From contig DAOVIK010000068.1 of the NCBI GenBank assembly GCA_030673735.1, positions 1 through 7,588 on the forward strand: 7,588 nucleotides of DNA, given 5' to 3'. A program made the translations under genes and the position numbers. Shown piece by piece: positions 1 to 5,281 of this stretch. The number at the start of each line of letters is the position of its first letter. Position 1 is the stretch's first letter. The notes beneath the pieces were generated by a model. The model was not told the DNA's origin. It searched no databases and saw nothing but the letters and a program-made list of their open reading frames with translations. The DNA is from Anaerolineae bacterium. GTDB taxonomy: Bacteria; Chloroflexota; Anaerolineae; Anaerolineales; E44-bin32.

Positions 1-1088
1 AGGGCTCGGGATTGAGCATTCGTGCGGTACATCACCGCACAATCGCCCGGCTCGGCTTCGTTCGTGAAGGTGAGCTCGGCGATCTTGTCCACCACGAACA
101 ACGCTTCATCTGCCTCGTTGAAGGCCTCGTGCACGATGATCGGAACACCACGACCGCGCTCGGTGAACAAGCGCTTCTTGCGTCGCGCCGGCAAGCGATC
201 GATCACCGCCATCGCCGCGTCCAGGATGGTTTGAGTCGAGCGATAATTTTGTTCGAGAAGGATCACACGAACCTGCGGATAATCCTCCTGTAGGCGCAAA
301 ACGTTGCGGTAGTCCGCACCCCTCCAGCGGTAGATCGCCTGGTCCGCATCCCCCACAACGAACAGGTCGGAATCATCTCTGCTCAGGAGGCGAAGCAGGA
401 CGTATTGAGCTGTGTTGGTGTCCTGGAATTCATCAACCAATACGTGCGGATAGCGTTTTCGATACCCAGCCTGAAGATCCTGATCATCTCGCAGCAGCTT
501 CACCACCCAGAACAGAATGTCGTCGAAATCCAGGGCATTGCTCTGCAGCAATAATTCCTGGTAGCGCTGATATCCGCGCCGAACGATCTCTCCGTAGTAC
601 GAGCCGGCCTCGAACATATCTTGATCGATCAGTTCGTTCTTTGCGCCAGAGATCGTTGCCAGGATCCTGCCCGGCGTGGCTTGCTTGGCATCGAGATTCA
701 GCTCTTTGATCACCTGCCGCATGAGCGCCTGCTGATCGGCTTCGTCGAAGATCACAAACGAGCGTGTGAAAGGCAGGCGATCGGCCTCGCGCCTCAGAAT
801 CCTTGCCGAGAGCGCGTGGAAGGTTCCCAGACTCACGCCAAGCGCTGAACCCGGAGAGTCCTCGAGCAGCGCATCCACCCGGCTGCGCATCTCGCGGGCA
901 GCCTTGTTGGTGAAGGTCATGGCCATGATCTCGCCCGGCCGCACACCATAATGGTCGATCAAGTAGGCGATGCGATGGGTGAGCACGCGCGTCTTGCCCG
1001 AGCCCGGGCCTGCCAGTACAAGTACAGGACCCAGGGGGGCGGAGACGGCTTGGCGTTGTTGTTCGTTCAGGTCCTTCAATCGGTCCAT
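1..1088 (-). CDS. pcrA: UvrD/PcrA-type ATP-dependent DNA helicase, N-terminal part (3' end outside window)
   Basis: Superfamily 1A 3'-5' DNA helicase acting in nucleotide excision and mismatch repair and in clearing recombination or replication intermediates. The reading frame stays open to the window edge, giving 362 residues of a family usually about 650-780 long. Motifs visible in order: Q-motif region LNEQQRQAV (8-15), Walker A AGPGSGKT (26-33), motif Ia TFTNKAAREM (58-67), motif Ib GTFHAL (88-93), Walker B LVDEFQDTN (217-225, with F where DEYQDTN is common), motif III VVGDADQAIYRWRGAD (244-259), motif IV LEQNYRST (278-285) and YRTNAQSR (354-361). Motifs V and VI and domain 2B lie outside. 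Start: ATG at 1088 is given, but AAGGCGG at 1109-1103 sits 8 nt before an in-frame GTG at 1094, which may be the true start (two more residues). It is last of a four-gene run after macro, spoU and DUF711. UvrD and PcrA cannot be separated from the N-terminal half; Rep is less likely. Confidence 0.95.
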   Translation of the reverse strand, partial: MDRLKDLNEQQRQAVSAPLGPVLVLAGPGSGKTRVLTHRIAYLIDHYGVRPGEIMAMTFTNKAAREMRSRVDALLEDSPGSALGVSLGTFHALSARILRREADRLPFTRSFVIFDEADQQALMRQVIKELNLDAKQATPGRILATISGAKNELIDQDMFEAGSYYGEIVRRGYQRYQELLLQSNALDFDDILFWVVKLLRDDQDLQAGYRKRYPHVLVDEFQDTNTAQYVLLRLLSRDDSDLFVVGDADQAIYRWRGADYRNVLRLQEDYPQVRVILLEQNYRSTQTILDAAMAVIDRLPARRKKRLFTERGRGVPIIVHEAFNEADEALFVVDKIAELTFTNEAEPGDCAVMYRTNAQSRA

Positions 1089-1137
1089 GAGCACGAAGGA
1101 AGCCGCCTTCTGGGCGGCGAGATTGGATAAGCGGTTT

Positions 1138-1168
1138 GCCCCACCTTTCGGTTCATCCGCGGTGGGGC
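1138..1168 (-). other. Intercistronic hairpin spanning the DUF711 stop codon
   Basis: A perfect 8-bp inverted repeat, GCCCCACC (1168-1161 on the minus strand) and GGTGGGGC (1145-1138), encloses a 15-nt loop that contains the DUF711 TGA stop (1155-1153). A small inner CGG/CCG pairing is possible. No T-run follows on either strand, so it is not a standard intrinsic terminator. It lies about 30-50 nt upstream of the helicase start and could be an mRNA-processing or stability element, or could modulate readthrough into the helicase gene. The role is inference; the repeat is directly visible. Confidence 0.5.
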
Positions 1169-2373
1169 CCTATCTGGAGCACGCTCGATCCTGCAAGCAG
1201 TCCATCAAGCGGCTTGGCTTCAAACGCCATCACGCGCGTGTCGGCGAAGTAGGGGAAGTCGAAGTGCACCTCATCGCCGGCCGCCTTGCCGGGAATGGGC
1301 ATCAGCCGGGCGGTGAGCGGTTTGTCCTGACGCAGAGCGAGCGCGCCGAGATCGATCAGCAGCGCCATGATCTCATCCTCGGTCACATCCCCTGGAAGCG
1401 GAACCGTGTCCAGACCCGTGCCGCAAACCGAGGCGTAGAGCAAGAGATCGTTCACGCTAAGCGTTCCTTCCGCCGCACGTGTAGCGAGCGTCACGTCTTC
1501 GAACACCGGAAAGAACAGCCCGCAGAAGCCCGTGCGTCGGAATTGAGCCTGGTCGAGACATTCGGCCAAAACCGCTGCTGCGGCCGCCGTGCCGGCCAGG
1601 CCGATGGCGGGTACGCCGAAGGCTTCCAGTGCGGTTCCCAGCGAGCGCTTCTCCTCGGGAAAGGGCGCCAACGAGAAGTCGATGCCCAAGTAGCGCACTT
1701 CGTGTTCGGCGGCGATGGGCTGGACCACTCTCGTCAGCGTCGCGCCGTGCGACTCGATGCGGCTCACCAGCTTCCGGCGCGCCCCCGAAAGCGAGTTTGC
1801 GCCTTGTATCGCCTCGACAGCCAATTCGGCTCCCTCCGCTGCAAGCGCCAGCGCCGGTCCTTCCCCGCTGTGATACGCCGCAGGGAAGAAGGGCGAACCA
1901 GGATAGACATTGGCCAGCGCCGCGAATCGCAGGTTGGCAAATCCATCTGGTCTGAGCACGGCTGTAGCATGAATCGTCTTGGCGCATGCCCTGGCTGCCG
2001 GCAGCGATAGGCCGCCGTCCATATCAGCGAATAGGCCCGAGGCGAACACATTGCCCGTAGCGCCCAAGACGTCGGGAATGACGGAGTAGCCTTCCAAATC
2101 GCCTGGAAGCGCCGGACCCAGAGCAGCGTAGTCCACCTCCTGCACGAAGCATTCAGCTTCGAGCAGCCGCGCGAATTCCGGCGTGTCGGAAGGCGGCACC
2201 TTGTTGTCCATCTCTGACGGCGGAGGTGTTGCCAGGCGAAGGCTTTGCACTTCATAGCCAATCGCTTCAAGCGCCTCGCGCGCCTCCCTCATGCAAGCCG
2301 AGATATCGGCCACGCTATCAGGCTTCAAGGGCCATCCGGGGTCGAAGAAACCGGTCACTGCTCGTATGTTCAT
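1153..2373 (-). CDS. DUF711 (UPF0210) family protein, short form
   Basis: A 406-residue protein of the DUF711 family, whose biochemical function is not known to me. Family signs are clearest in the C-terminal half: GIDFSLAPFPEEKRSLGTAL (230-249), a small-residue run GLAGTAAAAAVLAE (258-271), CGLFFPVFED (284-293), CGTGLDTVPLPGD (317-329) and ARLMPIPGKAAGDEV (355-369). Family members are usually about 450 residues, so this is a shorter version with an N-terminus beginning MNIRAVTGFFDPGWPL. It has no signal peptide or membrane segment and is probably cytoplasmic. From memory, family members have been placed structurally near the glycyl-radical (PFL-like) fold, but I see no glycyl-radical motif and do not infer that activity. 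ATG at 2373 overlaps the stop of the upstream methyltransferase (ATGA), with GAGGAG just upstream, so translational coupling is likely. Identity as DUF711 is confident; function is open. Confidence 0.85.
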   Translation of the reverse strand: MNIRAVTGFFDPGWPLKPDSVADISACMREAREALEAIGYEVQSLRLATPPPSEMDNKVPPSDTPEFARLLEAECFVQEVDYAALGPALPGDLEGYSVIPDVLGATGNVFASGLFADMDGGLSLPAARACAKTIHATAVLRPDGFANLRFAALANVYPGSPFFPAAYHSGEGPALALAAEGAELAVEAIQGANSLSGARRKLVSRIESHGATLTRVVQPIAAEHEVRYLGIDFSLAPFPEEKRSLGTALEAFGVPAIGLAGTAAAAAVLAECLDQAQFRRTGFCGLFFPVFEDVTLATRAAEGTLSVNDLLLYASVCGTGLDTVPLPGDVTEDEIMALLIDLGALALRQDKPLTARLMPIPGKAAGDEVHFDFPYFADTRVMAFEAKPLDGLLAGSSVLQIGPHRG

Positions 2374-3140
2374 GCTGCTCCTCGTTGACGGGCTATTTCA
2401 AAAAGCACAATTCCTGCTGCCACCGCGGTGTTCAACGATTCCGTACCCTCGCGCATGGGTATGTGAACGCTCCCCGATGCCAAGTCACGCATCTCTGGGC
2501 GCGGCCCATGTGCCTCGCCGCCTATGACAACCGCCGCCGGCCGGCGCCAATCAATCTGATCGTAGGCCACTCCCGCACCGGCCTCGGCCAGCCAGACTTC
2601 TAATCCCGCGAGCCGCTCCGGCAGGTTTGCAACCATTATGGACACCACCGGCAATCTGAAGTGTGCTCCCATGGCGCCGCGCACCACCTTTGGATTGTAC
2701 GCGTCAACCGTGTCTTCGGTCAAAAAGACCGCCTCAACTCCGGCCGCATCGGCGCTGCGTAGCAGCGTTCCCAAGTTTCCGGGATCCGACACTCGATCGA
2801 CGACCAATACCAGGCTTAGTTCATCCGGCGGATCTTTGTCAAGCAGCGGCAGCACAGCCAGAAGCCCCGGCGGGCTTTCCACGCTCGAGCATGCTTTCAT
2901 CACATGCTCCGCGACCTCTTGCACCTCCGCTCCCAATTCGGTCAGCGCGTCGATAAGCTCGCCCTCTTGCTCGCCGATCTTCTGTATGTGCAGTACCAGG
3001 CTCACGGGCGCCCCCGCCGCCACCGCCTCGCCTGCCAACCGTACCCCCTCGATCACGAACGCTCCTTCGCGCCGCGCTCTCCGCCGCGACTGCAGGGAAC
3101 GCACCCACTTGATGCGCGGATTGCGCGTCGAAGTGATCAT
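2370..3140 (-). CDS. SpoU/TrmH-family RNA 2'-O-ribose methyltransferase
   Basis: A SAM-dependent methyltransferase of the SPOUT class that methylates ribose 2'-OH in rRNA or tRNA. The 256 residues have a typical two-part build. Residues 1-100 form a substrate-binding region, beginning MITSTRNPRIKWVRSL and holding the FVIEGVRL element (28-35) found in RlmB/TsnR-like members. Residues 108-253 form the trefoil-knot catalytic domain. Motif 1 is DPGNLGTLLRSADAAG (119-134, with Asn122 and Arg128), motif 2 is VIGGEAHG (205-212, where IGNEGxG is usual, so an Asn-to-Gly change), and motif 3 is IPMREGTESLNTAVAAGI (227-244). ATG at 3140 overlaps the macro-domain stop (ATGA), with GGAGAG upstream; the end overlaps DUF711 in the same way. 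Related methyltransferase genes often lie just after infC-rpmI-rplT and before pheST, which supports an rRNA target, but the exact nucleotide cannot be told from sequence. pheS and pheT are absent here. Confidence 0.93.
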   Translation of the reverse strand: MITSTRNPRIKWVRSLQSRRRARREGAFVIEGVRLAGEAVAAGAPVSLVLHIQKIGEQEGELIDALTELGAEVQEVAEHVMKACSSVESPPGLLAVLPLLDKDPPDELSLVLVVDRVSDPGNLGTLLRSADAAGVEAVFLTEDTVDAYNPKVVRGAMGAHFRLPVVSIMVANLPERLAGLEVWLAEAGAGVAYDQIDWRRPAAVVIGGEAHGPRPEMRDLASGSVHIPMREGTESLNTAVAAGIVLFEIARQRGAA

Positions 3141-3712
3141 CTAGTGCTCTCCGGCCAGCGACGGGCGAACTCATCAGCGAAAACCTTCACACTGGGCTCG
3201 TCGATCAGGGTCACGCACACCTCTCGGAGCGAACTCTCAGGATGCTGCTGAAAGAAATCCACGATGCCATCAAGGATCACGCGCGCGCCACGCTCCTTGG
3301 GGAAGCCGAAGATTCCTGTCGAGATCGCTGGTAGGGCCAGGCTGGCAAGCCCGCGCTCATTCGCCACCGCGTGCGCGCCGATGACCGCCGCTCGCAGCTT
3401 GGCATCCTCATCTCCCTCGCCCCACACCGGACCCACGGCGTGGATCACGTAGCGACATGGCAGGCTTCCCGCTCCGGTTATCGCCGGCCTGTTATGTGCC
3501 ACAGGCCCGTGCTCCCGCACCCAGGCGTCGCTTTCAGTCTGGATCTCCTCGCCGCCCTTACGCACGATGGATCCCGCAACGCCGCCGCCGTGCACCAGTT
3601 GCGCGTTGGCAGCATTTACGATGGCGTCCACGCGCGCCTCGGTCAGATCTCCATGGATCAGGCACAATACCTGGTCTGTTTCCAGTGTTTGCTCAGCTAC
3701 CAGCTTCGACAA
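3137..3712 (-). CDS. Macro-domain protein (ADP-ribose binding, possible deacetylase/hydrolase)
   Basis: A stand-alone 191-residue macro domain. These proteins bind ADP-ribose and many hydrolyse O-acetyl-ADP-ribose or mono-ADP-ribosyl groups. Visible elements: GDLTEARVDAIVNAAN (21-36), LVHGGGVAGSIV (39-50), AITGAGSLPCRYVIHAVGP (77-95), and the phosphate-binding loop LALPAISTGIFGFPKERGA (125-143). The MacroD-type catalytic Asp in GGGVDG is Ala here (GGGVAG, Ala46), so MacroD chemistry is uncertain; Af1521-like proteins share a GGGVA form. Start: no ATG or GTG lies between the upstream in-frame TGA and the domain. A TTG at 3712 preceded at 8 nt by AAAGGG (3726-3721) is the best start. It is first in a run with the RNA methyltransferase (ATGA overlap), DUF711 and helicase genes, behind a likely promoter at 3736-3744. 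The physiological substrate is unknown. No DarT-like toxin gene is next to it, so it is not a DarTG system. Confidence 0.93.
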   Translation of the reverse strand: MSKLVAEQTLETDQVLCLIHGDLTEARVDAIVNAANAQLVHGGGVAGSIVRKGGEEIQTESDAWVREHGPVAHNRPAITGAGSLPCRYVIHAVGPVWGEGDEDAKLRAAVIGAHAVANERGLASLALPAISTGIFGFPKERGARVILDGIVDFFQQHPESSLREVCVTLIDEPSVKVFADEFARRWPESTR

Positions 3713-3735
3713 GGCGAAATCCCTTTGCGATGCGG

Positions 3736-3744
3736 TATGTTCGC
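3736..3744 (-). promoter_or_regulatory. Probable extended -10 promoter for the macro-spoU-DUF711-helicase run
   Basis: TGATACAAT on the minus strand matches an extended -10 (TGnTAtAAT) with one mismatch. It lies 24 nt upstream of the TTG start and downstream of the rplT terminator, where a new promoter is needed. No good -35 is seen at 16-18 nt (GGCCCC-like), which an extended -10 could offset. Sequence match is seen; activity is inferred. Confidence 0.45.
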
Positions 3745-3832
3745 GATTGTATCACCGCAGCACATGCCGGGGCCACTCGTAGCATGCTCGCTGAGTGGCC
3801 TTCTCGATCTCCATACATAACCACAGCAGAAT

Positions 3833-3862
3833 CAAAAAGGAGCGCCAACGCGCTCCTCTTTG
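3833..3862 (-). terminator. Rho-independent terminator of the infC-rpmI-rplT operon
   Basis: About 20 nt after the rplT stop, the minus strand has AGGAGCGC, loop GTTG, GCGCTCCT, then TTTTGATT. The 8-bp GC-rich stem is perfect and extends outward by A-T pairs and one G-T pair (AAAG against TTTT). A T-run follows on the minus strand only, fitting the orientation of rplT. Confidence 0.9.
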
Positions 3863-3881
3863 AAGCGAAACTCCTCACTTA

Positions 3882-4229
3882 CTAGGCGGTTGCCGCCTTG
3901 ACGACGGCCTTGAATACTTTGGGGTCGCGCACTGCCAGATCGGCCAGCATCTTGCGATTGATGCGGATATCCGCAAGCTTCATGCCGTGGATCAACCTAC
4001 TGTACGTCATTCCGTTTTGTCGCGCGGCAGCGTTGATGCGCGCGATCCACAGACGGCGCAATACCCGCTTGCGCGTGCGGCGATCTCGATAGGAATACCA
4101 CAAGCTCTTGAGCATGGCTTCGTGGGCGCGGCGGTAAAGCCGATGGCGTGTGCCATACATGCCCTTGGTGAGCTTCAGGATCTTCTTGTGTCGGCGGCGG
4201 GCTGATGGCCCACCCTTAACTCGTGTCAC
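3882..4229 (-). CDS. rplT: 50S ribosomal protein bL20
   Basis: A large-subunit protein that binds 23S rRNA early in assembly and, in Escherichia coli and Bacillus, also represses its own operon. The 115 residues match the usual length of about 117-120. Characteristic stretches: TRVKGGPSARRRHKKILKL (2-20), the basic helix region KSLWYSYRDRRTRKRVLRRL (41-60), LWIARINAAARQNGMTYSRL (60-79) and NRKMLADLAVRDP (91-103). It starts with GTG at 4229, supported by AGGAG (4242-4238) 8 nt upstream and by the conserved N-terminus TRVKGG, with no nearby ATG. It is third in infC-rpmI-rplT, separated by 92 nt from rpmI, and is followed by a strong terminator. Translation may be controlled by pairing in the rpmI-rplT gap. 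Confidence 0.98.
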   Translation of the reverse strand: MTRVKGGPSARRRHKKILKLTKGMYGTRHRLYRRAHEAMLKSLWYSYRDRRTRKRVLRRLWIARINAAARQNGMTYSRLIHGMKLADIRINRKMLADLAVRDPKVFKAVVKAATA

Positions 4230-4321
4230 TGTTCACGCTCCTGCGAACCCCAGGGCGCCGATGCCGACTTCGCATCCGTTCCGTGCACCCAACGGCCACA
4301 CCAATTCAACCGGATCGACTA
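4230..4321 (-). promoter_or_regulatory. rpmI-rplT gap with competing hairpins next to the rplT ribosome binding site
   Basis: This 92-nt gap is long for a ribosomal-protein operon. On the minus strand it holds CCGTT/AACGG and GATGC/GCATC short stems side by side. TGCGAA (4274-4269) can alternatively pair with TTCGCA (4247-4242), whose last base is the first base of the rplT Shine-Dalgarno AGGAG. GATGC/GCATC and TGCGAA/TTCGCA share bases and exclude each other. A translational switch is possible, but the stems are short and chance cannot be ruled out. Confidence 0.3.
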
Positions 4322-4594
4322 CTAACTCCCACCGCTTCGAGCGTTGGGATTGGCCTTATGCTTGCCCAAGTACGGCGCCAGCCGGCGAACGCGCTTGCGG
4401 ACGCCCGAGCCCTTCACTTCCAGCATCCGCGTGTACAGGCGCTTGGCGCGCTTACTCTTCTTACGCCTGAGATGGCTCTTGCCACCCTTGGTACGCACCA
4501 GCTTCCCGCCTCCGGTTACTCGAAAACGCTTGGCGGTCGCCTTGTGTGTCTTGAGCTTGTACTTGCCCTTCTTTTTCTTAGCTTTGCGCGCCAC
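4322..4594 (-). CDS. rpmI: 50S ribosomal protein bL35, with N- and C-terminal extensions
   Basis: A large-subunit ribosomal protein. The start is GTG at 4594, because AAGGAG (4607-4602) lies 7 nt upstream and the product then begins MARKAKKKKGKYKLKTHKAT. An ATG 33 nt further upstream at 4627 falls in the loop of an intergenic hairpin with no ribosome binding site and is rejected. The protein is 90 residues against about 65 usual. The core KLKTHKATAKRFRVTGGGK (13-31) through SHLRRKKSKRAKRL (40-53) to RKRVRRLAPYL (66-76) matches bL35. An extra Lys-rich N-terminal patch of about 10 residues and a C-terminal tail KHKANPNARSGGS (78-90) are added. It lies between infC (78-nt gap) and rplT (92-nt gap); its translation is probably tied to the hairpin immediately upstream. 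Confidence 0.96.
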   Translation of the reverse strand: MARKAKKKKGKYKLKTHKATAKRFRVTGGGKLVRTKGGKSHLRRKKSKRAKRLYTRMLEVKGSGVRKRVRRLAPYLGKHKANPNARSGGS

Positions 4595-4601
4595 AGCCGT
4601 G

Positions 4602-4671
4602 CTCCTTCCAGACAATCCCGCGGACATCAGGCAGTCCGCGGGAAGAGTTTTCTTGCGGTAGTGCTGCCGAT
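4602..4671 (-). promoter_or_regulatory. Structured infC-rpmI spacer RNA: hairpin, possible pseudoknot and SD sequestration
   Basis: On the minus strand a perfect 10-bp stem, TCCCGCGGAC (4643-4634) and GTCCGCGGGA (4625-4616), closes an 8-nt loop TGCCTGAT (4633-4626). ATCGGCA (4671-4665), directly after the infC stop, is complementary to the loop apart from one bulged T, so a pseudoknot could form. CTCTTCC, ending in the 5' arm, can also pair with GGAAGGAG, which is the rpmI Shine-Dalgarno sequence, while the inner CGCGGAC/GTCCGCG stem stays closed. No T-run follows, so this is not a plain terminator. In E. coli bL20 represses rpmI translation by binding such a pseudoknot. The pairings are seen; the regulatory role is inferred. 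Confidence 0.55.
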
Positions 4672-4672
4672 C

Positions 4673-5194
4673 TCAGCTCTTCTTCGTCAGAGGCACCAGC
4701 GTCATGAACATCGTTCGGCCTTCCATGTTGGGCGCCTGTTCGATCGAGCCGACGTCCGACAGTTCCTCTGCAATGTCCTTCAAATCCCCGAGTGCGATCT
4801 CCGGGTAGGTGATCTCCCGCCCCCTGAAACGGATTCGCACGAGTACCTTTATTCCCTGCTCGAGCCATCGCCGCGCATTGCGCATCTTGAAGAAGCGATG
4901 GTGCGGAGAGGTCTTTGGCCGCAGCCGAATTTCCTTGATCTCGACCTTGACCTGCGCCTTGCGCGCCTCGCGGTCCTTCTTCGCCTTCTCGTAAAGGAAC
5001 TTACCATAGTCCAGCACCCGGCAGACCGGTGGATCCGCGTTAGGTGCTACTTCAACGAGGTCGAGCTTGGCTTCTTCGGCCAATTTCAGCGCCTCGCTAG
5101 TCGCCACCACGCCCTTATTCGTGCCGTCAGGGCCTATCAGGCGAACTTCGCGGGCTCTTATGCCTTCATTGATCCTGTAATCTGATGCGCTGAT
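4673..5194 (-). CDS. infC: Translation initiation factor IF-3, predicted to start at an AUC codon
   Basis: IF3 binds the 30S subunit, keeps it apart from 50S and checks the start codon and initiator tRNA. The frame contains the whole protein. The N-domain holds YRINEGIRAREVRLIG (6-21) and DLVEVAPNADPPVCRVLDYG (45-64); the linker with KFLYEKAKKDREARKAQ (65-81) follows; the C-domain holds VEIKEIRLRPKTSPHHR (84-100), VRIRFRGREI (119-128) and EGRTMFMTLVPLTKKS (158-173). Between the promoter (5252-5281) and this protein there is no in-frame ATG, GTG or TTG. The Shine-Dalgarno GGAGGAG (5207-5201) points to ATC at 5194, six bases downstream. This gives 173 residues, a normal IF3 length. The next in-frame standard codon is GTG near residue 29, which would cut the N-domain. 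Rare starts (AUU in E. coli) are a known infC feature that gives IF3 autoregulation. First gene of infC-rpmI-rplT. Confidence 0.96.
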   Translation of the reverse strand: MSASDYRINEGIRAREVRLIGPDGTNKGVVATSEALKLAEEAKLDLVEVAPNADPPVCRVLDYGKFLYEKAKKDREARKAQVKVEIKEIRLRPKTSPHHRFFKMRNARRWLEQGIKVLVRIRFRGREITYPEIALGDLKDIAEELSDVGSIEQAPNMEGRTMFMTLVPLTKKS

Positions 5195-5245
5195 CTCTTT
5201 CTCCTCCAGGTTATAGAGTCCGGGCCGCCTCAGCGGCCTACGAAC
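5195..5245 (-). promoter_or_regulatory. infC 5' leader with hairpin and strong Shine-Dalgarno
   Basis: The inferred leader is about 50 nt. It contains a perfect 6-bp hairpin GGCCGC, loop TGAG, GCGGCC (5238-5223), then GGAGGAG (5207-5201) and the ATC start at 5194. The leader is too short for a T-box or a long L20-type leader. The hairpin may stabilise the mRNA or affect initiation; that is inference. Confidence 0.5.
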
Positions 5246-5251
5246 TGCAGC

Positions 5252-5281
5252 ATGATACCACGATAGCGCCCATACGGTCAA
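5252..5281 (-). promoter_or_regulatory. Sigma70-type promoter of infC-rpmI-rplT
   Basis: TTGACC (5281-5276), an 18-bp spacer, and TATCAT (5257-5252) on the minus strand. The -10 is preceded by TGG, giving an extended -10 (TGGTATCAT). Start of transcription would be near 5245. It lies in the 250-nt gap between the flavoprotein gene and infC, where a promoter is expected. Confidence 0.75.

Noticed and set aside
970..2010. Long open frame of 346 codons on the plus strand
   Set aside because: It lies antisense to the DUF711 gene and the 5' end of the helicase gene, has a composition rich in Arg, His and Gln with no recognisable domain, and is explained by codon bias of the real genes.
3137..3712. 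Macro domain as a DarG-type antitoxin or part of a defence island
   Set aside because: No DarT-like ADP-ribosyltransferase, nuclease or other defence gene is adjacent; the neighbours are housekeeping genes, and the helicase has standard UvrD/PcrA repair motifs.
4595..4627. ATG start for bL35 at 4627 (101 residues)
   Set aside because: This ATG falls in the loop of the intergenic hairpin and has no Shine-Dalgarno, while AAGGAG 7 nt before GTG 4594 gives the expected bL35 N-terminus.
4616..4643. infC-rpmI hairpin as an intrinsic terminator
   Set aside because: The stem is followed by TTGTCTGG rather than a T-run, and rpmI and rplT must be transcribed through it; a regulatory hairpin fits better.
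4223..5185. Long open frame of 320 codons on the plus strand
   Set aside because: It runs antisense across rpmI and infC, whose products are unambiguous ribosomal protein and IF3. No domain or ribosome binding site supports it.
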